Notes: generated by a model from the letters alone, not told the origin. A stretch of DNA of 64,000 bases from Trichococcus sp. K1Tr (GCF_028309625.1 NZ_JAQMHR010000004.1:1-64000); one strand, 5' to 3'; shown: positions 47,813 to 61,270, numbered from the stretch's first letter. A program made the numbers and translations.

Positions 47813-47860
47813 TAAAAAAACCTTCTCCGGGAATCAAGCTGCCCCCTGGTGAAGGTTTTA
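47813..47860 (-). terminator. khpB (jag) terminator
   Basis: Minus-strand hairpin AAAACCTTCACC/GGAGAAGGTTTT with an inner GGGG/CCCC stem and a TTTTTTT tail. Confidence 0.88.
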
Positions 47861-47870
47861 TGATATTCGA

Positions 47871-48674
47871 TTAGTCCGCTATCTCAACAACCAAATAACG
47901 ATGCGGCTCTTTGCCCTCGGAATGGGTTTTGATGCGTTTGTTCTGGCTCAAGCGCGCATGGATCTGTTTTCTTTCAAAAGCAGGCAGCGGCTCAAGGAAC
48001 ACGGGCTGTCTCGTTTTGATGACGCGTTCCGCAGTACGGTCGGCGATGCTTTCCAATACGGCAGCTCTGCGCTCACGGTAGTCCCCGACATTCACGATCA
48101 CGGACAGGCGGCGACGCACATAGCGTTGCACCAGCGCTTGCGCCAATATCTGGAGAGCATTGACGATTTTTCCGTATTTGCCGATCAATAGCCCTGGCTT
48201 TTCGCTTTCCATCTGGAAAATCAGCATATTGTTCTTCTCTTCGACCGTCACGATCGCAGGAGCCCCGTATGCTTCAGCTACCGAAGTAAGATACTCGGTC
48301 ACTGCGGCAATCGCTTCATCACGGCCGGATTCTTCATCATCATCGGACTCATCGGAAGAAATCAGTCTATCGATCTCAGGTTGATCAGCCAATATCTTTT
48401 CCGCAGTTTCCGGATAATCCTCTTCAAGATCTTCTACGATATCTTCGACTGTCTCTTCGATTTCGGCTAATTGGATATCGCCTGCTTCATCAAAGTCCCT
48501 GATTTCTTTGAGCGTGATTTCCACGACTGCCTCTTTTTGTCCGAATCCAAAAATCCCTTTTTTACCTTCAGAGATTACGACGATATCGGCTTCATGGCTG
48601 TCTACGCCCAACAAATCCAGACCTTTGCGGATCGCTTTATCAACGGTCGTATCTTTCGCAATTACTTTATCCAT
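47871..48674 (-). CDS. khpB: RNA-binding protein KhpB (Jag/EloR)
   Basis: Single-stranded RNA-binding protein tied to cell elongation in streptococci, where it pairs with KhpA. The N-terminal Jag domain reads AIRKGLDLLGVDSHEADIVV and GIFGFGQKEAVVEI. An acidic linker follows (about 75-125, very rich in Asp and Glu). A KH domain contains GLLIGKYGKIVNALQILAQ, and a C-terminal R3H domain has VLESIADRTAERVIKTRQPVFLEPL. 267 residues. Immediately downstream of yidC, the standard Firmicutes arrangement. Confidence 0.95.
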   Translation of the reverse strand: MDKVIAKDTTVDKAIRKGLDLLGVDSHEADIVVISEGKKGIFGFGQKEAVVEITLKEIRDFDEAGDIQLAEIEETVEDIVEDLEEDYPETAEKILADQPEIDRLISSDESDDDEESGRDEAIAAVTEYLTSVAEAYGAPAIVTVEEKNNMLIFQMESEKPGLLIGKYGKIVNALQILAQALVQRYVRRRLSVIVNVGDYRERRAAVLESIADRTAERVIKTRQPVFLEPLPAFERKQIHARLSQNKRIKTHSEGKEPHRYLVVEIAD

Positions 48675-48709
48675 AATAGAATGTCATCCTTTCCTACTTC
48701 AAAGTATAA

Positions 48710-49540
48710 CTAGTTTTTCTTTTTCTTTTTAGGATTTTGAGCTTTCTTCAATGCTTTTTCGCGCGCTTTTATTTCTGCTTCCGCTTGTTCGCGCTCGCGG
48801 ATGGCCTTGTATGGGTTGTTCAGCATCAAGGTCTGACCGACCGAGAAGGCATTACTTGCTACCCAGTACAATGACAAGGCGCTCGGGAAGTTGATACCCA
48901 TCATCAAAATCATGATCGGCATCGTGTAAGTCATCGATTTTGTCGCGGAATTCGCTTCCGTCTGTGACATCATCGTCAATTTGCTTGTGGCATACGTCAG
49001 GATCGCAGCCACTACCGGCAGAATGAAGAATGGATCGCGTTCTCCCAAGTTCATCCATAGGAAGCTGCCGCTCTTCAAAATTTCAGTCCGGCTGATTGCT
49101 TGGTACAACGCCATCAATACGGGCATCTGAACCAAAACAGGCAAACAACCCATATAAGGATTCACATCGTTATCTGCATACAGCTTGGAAACTTCCTTCT
49201 GCAGATGTTCTTGCGTTTCCCGATCTTTAGAGGCATATTTCGCCTGCAACGCTTTTATCTGCGGTTGAACAGCCGACATTTTTTTCGTGCTCTTCGTCTG
49301 GAAATGATTGAGCGGCAACAGGATAACCCGGATGATGATCGTGAAGGCAATGATTCCTAGGCCATAATTACTGAAAAATAGATCGGACAACCACACGATC
49401 ATGTTGGAGAAATTAAAGACAACATAACGATCCCAAAAACCGGCACTTTCTGAGGTGATGGGTTCCGTTCCACACGCTGATAAAACCATCATAACAGCAA
49501 ATAAGCTGAGTGTAAAAAGTAATCGCTTACGCTTTGACAA
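48710..49540 (-). CDS. yidC: membrane protein insertase YidC (lipoprotein type)
   Basis: Inserts proteins into the membrane alone or with SecYEG. Lipoprotein signal with lipobox VLSAC (Cys23), then the conserved Oxa1-type core with five membrane segments (for example YGLGIIAFTIIIRVILLPLN, where the functional Arg lies) and a basic C-terminal tail (KKAQNPKKKKKN) that contacts the ribosome. 276 residues. Translation starts with TTG at 49540 after AGGAGGAG. Upstream of khpB. Confidence 0.95.
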   Translation of the reverse strand: MSKRKRLLFTLSLFAVMMVLSACGTEPITSESAGFWDRYVVFNFSNMIVWLSDLFFSNYGLGIIAFTIIIRVILLPLNHFQTKSTKKMSAVQPQIKALQAKYASKDRETQEHLQKEVSKLYADNDVNPYMGCLPVLVQMPVLMALYQAISRTEILKSGSFLWMNLGERDPFFILPVVAAILTYATSKLTMMSQTEANSATKSMTYTMPIMILMMGINFPSALSLYWVASNAFSVGQTLMLNNPYKAIREREQAEAEIKAREKALKKAQNPKKKKKN

Positions 49541-49571
49541 GAGAACTCCTCCTTAATAGGAATAATATAGT

Positions 49572-49916
49572 TTATTTGTTTTTCAAAAGGTTGGAAAGCT
49601 TAAGGACATGGACCAGACTCTTCTTGACTTCCGCAGCCGACATTTCAGCAACCGGTTTGCGTGCAATCACGATGAAGTCAATATCCTGAACCAAATCTGC
49701 CTTCAATTCCGTGAGTGCCTGGCGGATTTTTCTTTTGACGGCGTTCCGCACCACGGCATTGCCGATTTTTTTGCCGACGGACAAACCGACCCGAAAATGC
49801 GGTTGCCACTTTTTGTCGAGCACATAGATCACGAATTGGCGGTTCGCTTTGGACACACCATTATGAAATACTTTCTGAAATTCTTTTTCTTTCTTAACAC
49901 GAAAAGATTTCCTCAT
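49572..49916 (-). CDS. rnpA: ribonuclease P protein component
   Basis: Protein subunit of RNase P, which matures tRNA 5' ends. Starts [19 protein letters not shown], and shows the conserved RNR-type basic motif [17 protein letters not shown]. 114 residues. Lies between rpmH and yidC as in nearly all bacteria. Terminator-like hairpins separate it from rpmH. Confidence 0.96.
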   Translation of the reverse strand: MRKSFRVKKEKEFQKVFHNGVSKANRQFVIYVLDKKWQPHFRVGLSVGKKIGNAVVRNAVKRKIRQALTELKADLVQDIDFIVIARKPVAEMSAAEVKKSLVHVLKLSNLLKNK

Positions 49917-49950
49917 GTTCTTCCCTCAAATCTGCAATCATAACATGCAA

Positions 49951-49973
49951 AAAAAATCTCCCCCAAATGGAGA
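49951..49973 (-). terminator. short terminator-like hairpin before rnpA
   Basis: Minus-strand TCTCC/GGAGA stem with an ATTTGGG loop and a following TTTTTTTT, about 35 bases before the rnpA start. The stem is only five pairs, so its effect may be partial. Confidence 0.5.
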
Positions 49974-50108
49974 AAAACAGAAAAATTTCTCTCTCCGTTA
50001 TCATCACAAATACGAACCCACTCCCGAGGCATTGCTGCTTTCGGTTCTGTTGGACACATTTGTCATACTCTCCATTTAAGAAAGACATTTTTGCATTTTT
50101 CGAAATAC

Positions 50109-50141
50109 TTAAAAAAAAAGACCACTGAAACGGTCAGTGAT
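50109..50141 (-). terminator. rpmH terminator
   Basis: Minus-strand hairpin GATCACTGA/TCAGTGGTC with a CCGTT loop and TTTTTTTTT tail, starting at the rpmH stop codon. It lets rpmH be made in excess over rnpA. Confidence 0.9.
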
Positions 50142-50276
50142 CTATGCAGAGATAACTTTTCTGCCTTTAGCGCGTCTTCTTGCTAATACTCTACGGCCGT
50201 TTTTTGTGCTCATACGTTTACGGAAACCATGAACGGATTGACGGTGACGTTTTTTAGGTTGGTATGTTCTTTTCAT
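50142..50276 (-). CDS. rpmH: 50S ribosomal protein L34
   Basis: 44-residue, very basic ribosomal protein ([20 protein letters not shown], then [18 protein letters not shown]). It begins at the ATG at 50276 with AGGAGGT upstream and stops with TAG at 50142. The gene is the last leftward one before oriC and marks the strand switch. Confidence 0.97.
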   Translation of the reverse strand: MKRTYQPKKRHRQSVHGFRKRMSTKNGRRVLARRRAKGRKVISA

Positions 50277-50480
50277 TGATCTTTACACCTCCTGATAAAC
50301 TATCTTTCAAATAGGTTATATTTCACTGTTTAGACAGTCCATTAACATTATAAAGAGACAGAATGTGACCTGTCAAGTAAAATTGGTTCATTTTATTGAA
50401 CTCACTGAGATATAATAGCACAAAACATTAAAAGATAAAACACCTTTCTTGAAAAAAATTTGATTCTCATCAAAATAAAA

Positions 50481-50806
50481 TTATCCACAACCTTTTTTTT
50501 AATACACAATGCCACGGGATAACTCCTGCAGCCCCCTTGATCGCTAACACCTTCGACCCGATTTATCCACATTCATACAGCGTGTGTACTTCTCCCGAAA
50601 CCCCACCTGAAAAACCTGTGTAAAAGTGTATCAAACGTTGTAACAATCAACGTTTCGAAAACAAACTACTCCACAACGGACCGTGGACAACTGCTTTGCC
50701 TACAAAGTTTGTCCACACCCTCTCCAAGCCTGTGGACAACTATTTATACACCGGTTGATTGTTTTATTCACAGCTGAAAAGAGTTGTGGAAAACTTTTTG
50801 ATATAA
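50481..50806 (+). other. oriC: oriC, upstream DnaA-box array
   Basis: Perfect DnaA boxes TTATCCACA at 50481-50489 and 50563-50571, and near-matches CGTGGACAA (50682), TTGTCCACA (50709), TGTGGACAA (50731), TTATACACC (50744), TTATTCACA (50764) and TGTGGAAAA (50785). The dnaA promoter -10 TATAAT (50801-50806) lies in the same stretch, so DnaA likely controls its own gene. The 570-base gap between rpmH and dnaA holds this array and nothing coding. Confidence 0.92.
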
Positions 50807-50846
50807 TGCTAAAATAAAAAGGACTCACTAAAAGGAGGTGTCCCAT

Positions 50847-52178
50847 TTGGATGACATCTATTCATTATGGCGTTATCTGCAAGAAAAATTTCAAGAATCA
50901 CTGTCCAAAGTCAGCTACGATACTTGGATAGACAGCGCAGTCCCGGTCCGACTGACTGATACGAATATCATCATCGAAGTTCCCTCTTCTTTACATAAAG
51001 ATTATTGGCAAAATAATTTGATGAGCAGAATTGTCGAAGGCATCTATGAATTCAGCGGCAAAGAACTGACTCCCATTTTTATGATCAAGAATGAGGAAAT
51101 GCCTGATATTGCAAAACCGACCATCAAACGCACCAACAACAATCGTCTCTTTAAGGATGCCCAACTGAACAGCAAGTATACCTTTGACACCTTTGTTATA
51201 GGAAAAGGAAACCAGATGGCTCACGCTGCCGCCCTCGTCGTGGCGGAGGAACCCGGCACAATCTACAACCCGCTCTTCTTCTATGGAGGCGTCGGCTTAG
51301 GCAAGACCCATTTGATGCACGCCATCGGCCATCAAATGCTGCAACTGCGGCCAACCGCACGGGTAAAATACGTCAGCAGCGAAACGTTCGCCAATGATTT
51401 CATCAACTCCATCCAGAATCGGACGCAGGAGCAATTCCGTAATGAATACCGCAGCGTCGACTTACTGATGGTCGATGATATTCAATTTTTTGCCGACAAA
51501 GAAGGAACGCAGGAAGAGTTCTTCCATACTTTCAATGCGCTTTACGATGAACGCAAACAGATTGTGCTGACGAGCGATCGCTTGCCGAACGAAATCCCTA
51601 AACTGCAGGAACGGCTTGTCTCCCGTTTTGCTTGGGGCTTATCGGTTGATATCACGCCGCCCGATCTGGAGACGCGCATCGCCATTCTGCGCAAAAAAGC
51701 CAACAGCGAGCGCCTGGAAATTCCCGATGACACCCTCAGCTACATCGCAGGGCAGATAGATTCCAACATCCGGGAATTGGAAGGCGCCCTCGTCCGGGTA
51801 CAAGCCTATTCAGCGATACAAGGGACCGACATCACCACCAGTCTGGCAGCGGACGCTCTGAAGAGCATCATGCCTTCCGAAAAACCAAAAGCTTTATCCA
51901 TCTATGCCATCCAGCAAGCGGTAGGGAAATATTACCATGTGACCGTCGAGGAATTGAAAGGCAAGAAGCGCACCAAAGGGATTGTGGTGCCAAGACAAAT
52001 CGCCATGTATCTTTCCCGGGTGATGACGGACAATTCCTTGCCGAAAATCGGTTCCGAATTCGGCGGCAAGGATCACACAACCGTCATTCACGCCCATGAC
52101 AAGATTGCCCTTTCCGTAAAAAAAGACCCTGTTCTGCAACGCGAAATCGAGACGATCCAAAACAGTCTGAAAAAATGA
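50847..52178 (+). CDS. dnaA: chromosomal replication initiator DnaA
   Basis: Binds DnaA boxes and opens the origin. Domain I (about 1-85, [18 protein letters not shown]), a short linker, AAA+ domain III with Walker [16 protein letters not shown] and Walker [11 protein letters not shown], and the C-terminal DNA-binding domain with the signature [17 protein letters not shown] chose the TTG at 50847 (443 residues): AAAGGAGG sits nine bases upstream, while the GTG at 50838 is too close to it. First rightward gene. Confidence 0.96.
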   Translation: MDDIYSLWRYLQEKFQESLSKVSYDTWIDSAVPVRLTDTNIIIEVPSSLHKDYWQNNLMSRIVEGIYEFSGKELTPIFMIKNEEMPDIAKPTIKRTNNNRLFKDAQLNSKYTFDTFVIGKGNQMAHAAALVVAEEPGTIYNPLFFYGGVGLGKTHLMHAIGHQMLQLRPTARVKYVSSETFANDFINSIQNRTQEQFRNEYRSVDLLMVDDIQFFADKEGTQEEFFHTFNALYDERKQIVLTSDRLPNEIPKLQERLVSRFAWGLSVDITPPDLETRIAILRKKANSERLEIPDDTLSYIAGQIDSNIRELEGALVRVQAYSAIQGTDITTSLAADALKSIMPSEKPKALSIYAIQQAVGKYYHVTVEELKGKKRTKGIVVPRQIAMYLSRVMTDNSLPKIGSEFGGKDHTTVIHAHDKIALSVKKDPVLQREIETIQNSLKK

Positions 52179-52191
52179 TCCTCTCGCGCAT

Positions 52192-52330
52192 TGTGGATAA
52201 GCCAATAAATAAGACGGCATTTACGAACACGTTATCCACAGGTGGAAAACTATTGGTTTTGTCAGCATCTTTCACTTATCCACAGTATGAACAGGCCCTA
52301 CTACTATTACTAATATTATTTAATTTATAT
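52192..52330 (+). other. oriC: oriC, downstream DnaA boxes and unwinding region
   Basis: DnaA boxes TGTGGATAA (52192-52200), TTATCCACA (52232-52240) and TTATCCACA (52276-52284) are followed by a CTACTACTATTACTAATATT stretch resembling DnaA-trio repeats (52299-52318) and then pure A+T to 52340. This is the layout of the Bacillus-type duplex unwinding element between dnaA and dnaN, giving a bipartite origin. Confidence 0.85.
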
Positions 52331-52355
52331 TAATAACCATCGGAGGTCCCTTATT

Positions 52356-53507
52356 ATGAAATTTTCCATTAATCGTCAGGTTTTGATCAAACACTTATCT
52401 GACGTACAAAGAGCTATTTCCAGCAGAACAACAATCCCTATTTTGACAGGGGTAAAAATCAGTGCTGATGAAAATGGGATCGTATTGAGCGGAAGCGACT
52501 CGGATATTTCCATCGAAACGCTGATTCCTGTGTCGGAAGAGAATAACCAGATCGAAATCCACTCACAAGGCGGCATTGTCCTGCCGGCTCGTTTCTTCAG
52601 CGAAATCGTAAAAAAATTAGCTGATGAAAAAATCACGATTGAAGTCAAAGATCATTTCCAGACAAACATCACTTCTGCAAAAGCATCTTTCACCATCAAC
52701 GGAATCGATGTAAACAACTATCCGAATTTCCCGGTCATCGATTCGAATGAAGTCATCACCTTACCGACTGCTTTATTCAAACAAGTGATCCAGCATACGG
52801 TAATCGCAACATCGACACAGGAAAGCCGTCCGATCTTGACTGGGGTGAACATGACCATCCAAAATGGGAAATTGACAGCTGTCGCTACGGACAGCCATCG
52901 TTTAAGCCAGCGCGTCATCTCGATCGCGGCTCCGGAATCACAGCTAGAAAAAACCTACAATGTCATCATTCCCGGAAAAAGCTTGGTGGAGCTCTCACGG
53001 ATCGTTGAGAATCAAGCGACCATCGAAATGATGATCACGGAGAACCAAGTCCTTTTCAAAGCCGAAAATGTTTATTTCTACTCGCGCTTGCTGGAAGGCT
53101 ACTATCCGGATACAAACCGTTTGATTCCGGCCAGCTCCAGCACACAGATCGTCTTGAATGCCTATGATTTGCTGCAGGCTACCGACCGTGCCTCCCTGCT
53201 TTCGCATGAAGGAAAAAACAACGTCGTCAAACTGTCCATCGATGCAAACAAAGTCGAGTTATCTGGAAACTCTCCTGAAGTCGGCAATGTGGAAGAATCC
53301 TTGGCTTATGAGTCCGCCAGTGGCGATCCGCTGATCATTTCCTTCAATCCTGATTACATGAAGGATGCGCTGCGCACATTCGGCCAACAGGATGTCCAAG
53401 TCAATTTCACTTCGGCTGTACGCCCATTCACGGTCGTGCCGGCGGATCGTGAAGACGATAACGATAATTCGTTCATCCAACTGATCACGCCTGTAAGGAC
53501 CTATTGA
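52356..53507 (+). CDS. dnaN: DNA polymerase III sliding clamp (beta subunit)
   Basis: Ring-shaped processivity clamp for replication. Three similar clamp domains of about 120 residues; N-terminal MKFSINRQVLIKHLSDVQRAISSRT-type start, and a typical C terminus PFTVVPADREDDNDNSFIQLITPVRTY. 383 residues. GGAGGT precedes the ATG. Follows the origin unwinding element and ends in a terminator. Confidence 0.96.
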   Translation: MKFSINRQVLIKHLSDVQRAISSRTTIPILTGVKISADENGIVLSGSDSDISIETLIPVSEENNQIEIHSQGGIVLPARFFSEIVKKLADEKITIEVKDHFQTNITSAKASFTINGIDVNNYPNFPVIDSNEVITLPTALFKQVIQHTVIATSTQESRPILTGVNMTIQNGKLTAVATDSHRLSQRVISIAAPESQLEKTYNVIIPGKSLVELSRIVENQATIEMMITENQVLFKAENVYFYSRLLEGYYPDTNRLIPASSSTQIVLNAYDLLQATDRASLLSHEGKNNVVKLSIDANKVELSGNSPEVGNVEESLAYESASGDPLIISFNPDYMKDALRTFGQQDVQVNFTSAVRPFTVVPADREDDNDNSFIQLITPVRTY

Positions 53508-53523
53508 TCCGAAAGATATAATC

Positions 53524-53566
53524 CAAAAAGCAAGGAGACGATCCGATCGTTTTCTTGCTTTTTGCT
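53524..53566 (+). terminator. dnaN terminator
   Basis: Plus-strand hairpin AAAAAGCAAG/CTTGCTTTTT enclosing CGATCCGATCG, followed by T-rich sequence. Confidence 0.85.
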
Positions 53567-53769
53567 TATCTAAAAATGAAAGCGCTCGGACCAGCCGTTT
53601 TTTCCATAGGAAGAAAGTCCGCATCCGCTCCGTTTGTTCAGCTAAAGATAAAATGACCGAAAAACGCGAATTTTAAATTTATAAGCCTATAGACGCTTTC
53701 GTTTGGATATAGCTAATTTGTATTGTTTTCGGAAAAAATTGAAATAAGGGCCTTTTTTTTCGCGAAAAT

Positions 53770-53842
53770 TTGAAATTGATCAAAAAAAATAGTATAATAA
53801 ACATATTAATTAGCATCATTGCGTGGATTTTATTTTCCACGC
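53770..53842 (+). promoter_or_regulatory. yaaA-recF-gyrBA promoter and leader hairpin
   Basis: TTGAAA (53770-53775), 17-base spacer, TATAAT (53793-53798). The leader contains the hairpin GCGTGGA/TCCACGC (about 53821-53842) followed by a T-rich TTATTTTATT, which could act as a weak attenuator. The other part of the 360-base gap after dnaN is AT-rich and featureless. Confidence 0.75.
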
Positions 53843-53870
53843 TTATTTTATTGGAAAATAGGTGAATTTC

Positions 53871-54133
53871 TTGAAAAATATTGTGAATATTGATGCAGAG
53901 TTCATTACTCTTGGTCAACTACTGAAACATGTCAATCTGATTTCCAGCGGCGGTATGGCCAAATGGTTCCTTTCAGAATATGTGGTGTATGTAGACAACG
54001 AAAAAGAAGACCGCAGAGGCCGCAAATTATTTCCCGGTACGATGATCGACATCCCTGGTGAAGGCACTTTCTTCATCCAGTCAACAAAATCGGATAAAGA
54101 AGAGGCTGAGCAAGACAACCGTGAGTCCGAAGC

Positions 54134-54137
<4 letters not shown>
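53871..54137 (+). CDS. yaaA: S4-domain RNA-binding protein YaaA
   Basis: Small S4-like protein found between dnaN and recF in Firmicutes; RNA binding is inferred from the fold. Core FITLGQLLKHVNLISSGGMAKWFLSEYVVYV matches Bacillus YaaA; the C terminus is acidic. TTG at 53871 with AGGTGA five bases upstream is preferred (88 residues); a GTG at 53862 is an alternative. It overlaps recF by ATGA. Confidence 0.9.
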
Positions 54138-57197
<3,060 letters not shown>

Positions 57198-57215
57198 AAG
57201 GGGGTTGGAAATTAA

Positions 57216-59843
57216 ATGTCTGATGAAATTGAAAAAGTAAATGATCAAGCCATGGAACAAAGGGAATTAAGCCATGAAATGGAAACTTCATTCCTGGAAT
57301 ATGCCATGAGCGTTATCGTAGCCAGGGCTTTGCCTGACGTCCGTGACGGACTCAAGCCGGTCCATCGCCGGATTCTTTACGGCATGAGCGAACTGGGCGT
57401 TACGCCTGATAAAGCACACAAAAAATCCGCACGTATCGTCGGGGACGTAATGGGTAAGTACCATCCCCACGGTGACAGTGCCATCTATGAATCCATGGTG
57501 CGTATGTCCCAGGATTTCAGTTACCGTTATCCGTTGGTCGATGGACACGGAAACTTCGGCTCCATTGATGGAGACAGCGCCGCAGCAATGCGTTACACCG
57601 AAGCCCGGATGTCAAAAATCGCCTTGGAAATGCTGCGCGACCTCAACAAAGATACAGTCGATTACCACGACAACTATGACGGTTCCGAAACTGAGCCGGA
57701 TGTATTGCCAGCCCGCTTCCCTAACCTGCTGGTGAATGGTGCTTCCGGTATCGCTGTTGGGATGGCGACAAATATCCCGCCGCACAACCTGACGGAAGTC
57801 ATTTCCGCCCTGCATATTCTGATGAATGATCCGGAGGCGACGACTGCCGATTTGATGGAGGCCGTTCCCGGCCCCGATTTCCCTACAGGCGGTATCGTCA
57901 TGGGCAAATCAGGGATCAGAAAAGCTTATGAAACGGGCAAAGGCTCCATCATTGTCCGCGGACGTGTAGAAGTCGAAATCCTGAAAAACGGCAAAGAACG
58001 CATCATCATTTCGGAATTGCCTTACATGGTCAACAAAGCGAAATTGGTCGAACGGATTGCTGAATTGGCCCGCGACAAACGGATCGAAGGCATAACCGAC
58101 TTGGCGGATGAGTCCGACCGCGACGGCATGCGTGTTGTCATCGATGTCCGCAAAGATGTCAGCGCCGGCGTCATTCTGAATAATCTGTACAAATTGACGC
58201 CGCTCCAATCCTCATTCGGCTTCAATATGCTGGCGATCGTAAAAGGCATCCCGAAAGTGCTGGGACTCAAGCAGATTCTGGTCCACTACCTGGAACACCA
58301 AGAAGAAGTCATCCGCAGAAGAGCCGCATTCGACAAACGAAAAGCGGAAGCCCGTGCGCATATCTTGGCCGGCTTGCGGATCGCTTTGGATCATATCGAT
58401 GAAATCGTAGCGATTCTGCGCGGTTCAACCAATGGCGATGCAGCCAAACAAATCTTCATCGACAAATACGGCCTTTCCGACAAACAAGCGCAAGCCATTT
58501 TGGATATGCGTTTGGTGCGTCTGACCGGTTTGGAAAGAGAAAAAGTTGAAGCGGAATATGATGCACTGATGGCTTTGATTGCTGATTTGACTGATATTTT
58601 AGCGAATGAGCAGCGTGTCTTCGACATCATCTATACGGAATTACTTGAAATCCAAGAAAAATTCGGCGACAAACGCCGCACGGAACTTTTGGTCGGAGAA
58701 GTATTGTCGCTTGAGGATGAAGACTTGATCGAAGAGGAAGACATCGTCCTGACTTTGACTCATAACGGCTACATCAAACGTTTGCCAAACAGCGAATTCA
58801 GAGCCCAAAAACGCGGCGGACGCGGTGTCCAAGGCATGGGCATCCATGATGATGATTTCATCGAAACACTGATTTCGGCATCGACGCACGATGTGTTGTT
58901 GTACTTCTCGAACCAAGGGAAAGTATACAAAACAAAAGGCTATGAAGTGCCTGAATACGGCCGCCAGGCAAAAGGTTTGCCGATCATCAACTTGCTGAAC
59001 TTGGATGCCAACGAAAAAATCCAAGCCATCATCAACGTCAAAGGCGGCCCGCAAGACGGGGATTACTTGTTCTTCACGACGCGGATGGGTACCGTCAAAC
59101 GGACATCCGCTACGGAATTCCAGAATATCCGTCAAAGCGGTCTGCGCGCAATCAATCTGAAGGATGAGGATGAGCTGATCAAAGTATCCTTGACTGACGG
59201 CAACCAGAACATCATCATCGGAACGCACTTCGGCTACTCCGTAAGCTTTGATGAAAAGGACGTCCGTGATATGGGCAGGACCGCTACCGGTGTCCGCGGC
59301 GTGAAATTAAGAGGAGATGACTACGTTGTCGGCATGGATGTGCTGAAACACGAGTCGGAAGTTCTGATCATCACGGAAAATGGTTACGGCAAACGTACGG
59401 CAGCCGATGAGTATGCCATCAAAGGACGCGGCGGTAAAGGGGTCAAAACAGCCAACATCACTGAGAAAAACGGTAAATTGGTAGGCTTGACGACTGTCTC
59501 CGGTGATGAAGACATCATGATCATCACGGACAAAGGCGTCATGATCCGTTTCCATGCGGATGCCATTTCCCAAACAGGCCGTGCCACTCTGGGCGTACGC
59601 TTGATCAAGCTTGATGGCGAAGCTATTGTATCGACAATGGCAAAAGTTGAGCGCGAAGAGGATGAAGAAGCTGTTGCTCCCCTGGATACAGCCTTGCTTC
59701 CAGAAGGCGAAAAAAACGCCTCAGAAGTGGCTGATGCTACTGAACAGGCAAATACACCAGATACAGCGGAAACATCCGAAATAGCCGATAAATTGAGTAA
59801 TTTCGCAGATGAACTGTTGGATGAAGAAGATTCGGAAGAATAA
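57216..59843 (+). CDS. gyrA: DNA gyrase subunit A
   Basis: DNA-cutting subunit of gyrase. The catalytic Tyr lies in [14 protein letters not shown]; the quinolone-determining region reads [15 protein letters not shown] with Ser and Glu at the usual sensitive positions, so no common resistance change is present. The GyrA box QKRGGRG and six-blade C-terminal domain follow. The last 60 residues are acidic and Ala/Glu-rich. 875 residues; terminator after it. Confidence 0.97.
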   Translation: MSDEIEKVNDQAMEQRELSHEMETSFLEYAMSVIVARALPDVRDGLKPVHRRILYGMSELGVTPDKAHKKSARIVGDVMGKYHPHGDSAIYESMVRMSQDFSYRYPLVDGHGNFGSIDGDSAAAMRYTEARMSKIALEMLRDLNKDTVDYHDNYDGSETEPDVLPARFPNLLVNGASGIAVGMATNIPPHNLTEVISALHILMNDPEATTADLMEAVPGPDFPTGGIVMGKSGIRKAYETGKGSIIVRGRVEVEILKNGKERIIISELPYMVNKAKLVERIAELARDKRIEGITDLADESDRDGMRVVIDVRKDVSAGVILNNLYKLTPLQSSFGFNMLAIVKGIPKVLGLKQILVHYLEHQEEVIRRRAAFDKRKAEARAHILAGLRIALDHIDEIVAILRGSTNGDAAKQIFIDKYGLSDKQAQAILDMRLVRLTGLEREKVEAEYDALMALIADLTDILANEQRVFDIIYTELLEIQEKFGDKRRTELLVGEVLSLEDEDLIEEEDIVLTLTHNGYIKRLPNSEFRAQKRGGRGVQGMGIHDDDFIETLISASTHDVLLYFSNQGKVYKTKGYEVPEYGRQAKGLPIINLLNLDANEKIQAIINVKGGPQDGDYLFFTTRMGTVKRTSATEFQNIRQSGLRAINLKDEDELIKVSLTDGNQNIIIGTHFGYSVSFDEKDVRDMGRTATGVRGVKLRGDDYVVGMDVLKHESEVLIITENGYGKRTAADEYAIKGRGGKGVKTANITEKNGKLVGLTTVSGDEDIMIITDKGVMIRFHADAISQTGRATLGVRLIKLDGEAIVSTMAKVEREEDEEAVAPLDTALLPEGEKNASEVADATEQANTPDTAETSEIADKLSNFADELLDEEDSEE

Positions 59844-59870
59844 AACTTCGATACTAAAGCTAATAGAGTT

Positions 59871-59913
59871 AAAACGGAGGAAACTGTCCTGGGGCGGTTT
59901 CCTCCGTTTTTGT
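59871..59913 (+). terminator. gyrA terminator
   Basis: Plus-strand hairpin ACGGAGGAAAC/GTTTCCTCCGT followed by TTTTT. Confidence 0.9.
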
Positions 59914-59945
59914 TCGCCCTCTTTCAAGGCGGCTGAAAAAAAGAC

Positions 59946-59974
59946 TTGCCATAAAAAATGGAATATGGTACAAT
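59946..59974 (+). promoter_or_regulatory. rpsF-ssb-rpsR promoter
   Basis: TTGCCA (59946-59951), 17-base spacer, TACAAT (59969-59974), with an 85-base leader to rpsF. Such leaders often carry an S6:S18 autoregulatory RNA; I did not recognise one with confidence. Confidence 0.75.
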
Positions 59975-60058
59975 CTTTAGATGTGAGTAATCCTGAAAAG
60001 GTACTCTCCTTGCTCTTACAAAAGTAAGGGCCAAAGTCCACAAGGAGGTGACAGTCAA

Positions 60059-60352
60059 ATGAGCAATTACGAAATCAACTACATTATCCGTCCTAACATC
60101 GAAGAAGAAGCTAAAGCAGAATTGATCGCACGTTTCGATTCTATTTTAACTGATAATGGCGCTGAAGTTATTGAATCAAAAGACTGGGCGAAACGCCGTT
60201 TAGCTTATGAAATCAAAGATTTTCGTGAAGGTATCTACCATATCGTGAAAATTTCTGCTTCAGATGCTAAAGCAATCGACGAATTCGACCGTCTAGCAAA
60301 GATCAATAGCGATATCATTCGCCACATCGTTGTTAAAGTAGAAACTAAGTAA
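60059..60352 (+). CDS. rpsF: 30S ribosomal protein S6
   Basis: 97-residue ribosomal protein that pairs with S18 in the platform of the small subunit. Blocks [52 protein letters not shown] lies before the ATG. First gene of rpsF-ssb-rpsR; a parS site sits between it and ssb. Confidence 0.96.
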   Translation: MSNYEINYIIRPNIEEEAKAELIARFDSILTDNGAEVIESKDWAKRRLAYEIKDFREGIYHIVKISASDAKAIDEFDRLAKINSDIIRHIVVKVETK

Positions 60353-60354
60353 AG

Positions 60355-60370
60355 TGTTCCACGTGAAACA
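60355..60370. promoter_or_regulatory. parS site between rpsF and ssb
   Basis: TGTTCCACGTGAAACA differs at one position from the perfect parS palindrome TGTTTCACGTGAAACA. It lies 8 kb from oriC, the usual place for ParB-loading sites. Confidence 0.85.
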
Positions 60371-60390
60371 TTTTGAAAGGAGTAAGATGA

Positions 60391-60942
60391 ATGATTAATA
60401 ATGTTGTCTTAGTCGGCAGACTTACAAAAGATGTTGATTTACGCTATACATCCAGCGGCACAGCAGTCGGAACCTTCGCTCTTGCAGTAAACAGACAGTT
60501 TACTAACCAAGCAGGAGAAAGAGAAGCTGACTTCATCAATTGTGTCATTTGGAGAAAATCTGCAGAGAATTTCGCGAATTTCACTCGTAAAGGCTCTTTA
60601 GTCGGTATCACTGGCCGAATCCAAACAAGGAATTATGATAATCAACAAGGACAGCGCGTATACGTGACTGAAGTCGTTGCAGATAATTTCACATTGTTGG
60701 AATCGAAAACAACTACCGAACAAAGACCGAGAGAGACTGGCGCAGCTTCTTCAAATCAAGCAGCTCCGAGTGCAAACTTCGGATCAAGCAAATCTTTTGA
60801 ATCTAACCAAAACCAAGGACAGTATAATAATCAATACTCTTCTCCGAAACAAAACGGTTTTTCTGATTTTAACTCAACTGCTGATCCGTTTTCATCAAAC
60901 GGAGAATCAATTGACATTTCAGATGATGATTTACCGTTCTAG
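60391..60942 (+). CDS. ssb: single-stranded DNA-binding protein
   Basis: Coats single-stranded DNA in replication and repair. N-terminal OB fold ([21 protein letters not shown], then [30 protein letters not shown]), a Gln/Asn-rich flexible linker (about 110-170) and the acidic protein-interaction tip DISDDDLPF. 183 residues. The start has AAAGGAGT upstream. Confidence 0.96.
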   Translation: MINNVVLVGRLTKDVDLRYTSSGTAVGTFALAVNRQFTNQAGEREADFINCVIWRKSAENFANFTRKGSLVGITGRIQTRNYDNQQGQRVYVTEVVADNFTLLESKTTTEQRPRETGAASSNQAAPSANFGSSKSFESNQNQGQYNNQYSSPKQNGFSDFNSTADPFSSNGESIDISDDDLPF

Positions 60943-60985
60943 TCTTTAGGACAGAATGGTTAGTTTAGGAAAAGGAGGAATTGAC

Positions 60986-61228
60986 ATGGCATTTCAACGT
61001 AACAGCAGAGGCGGACGCAAACGTAAGAAAGTTTGTTATTTCTGTGCTAACCACATTGATCATGTAGATTACAAAGAGACTGATTTATTGAAACGTTATA
61101 TATCTGAAAAAGGTAAAATTTTACCTCGTCGTGTAACAGGTACATGCGCTAAACATCAAAGAACTTTGACTGTATCTATCAAACGTTCTCGTATCATGGC
61201 TCTTATGCCATTTACATTAGCAGAATAA
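60986..61228 (+). CDS. rpsR: 30S ribosomal protein S18
   Basis: 80-residue partner of S6. Starts [20 protein letters not shown]; the block [21 protein letters not shown] is diagnostic. The ATG at 60986 follows AAAGGAGG. The N-terminal CYFC with a later Cys resembles the zinc-binding (C+) version of S18. Followed by a terminator. Confidence 0.96.
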   Translation: MAFQRNSRGGRKRKKVCYFCANHIDHVDYKETDLLKRYISEKGKILPRRVTGTCAKHQRTLTVSIKRSRIMALMPFTLAE

Positions 61229-61234
61229 TATTAA

Positions 61235-61270
61235 GGGAGTCGCTTCCTTCCAGGAGCGCTCCTTTTTTTG
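61235..61270 (+). terminator. rpsR terminator
   Basis: Hairpin GGAGTCGCT/AGCGCTCC followed by TTTTTTT, ending the rpsF-ssb-rpsR unit. Confidence 0.85.

Noticed and set aside
59975-60058. S6:S18-binding leader RNA before rpsF
   Set aside because: A leader of suitable length exists, but I could not confirm the conserved hairpin with its CCG-containing bulge.
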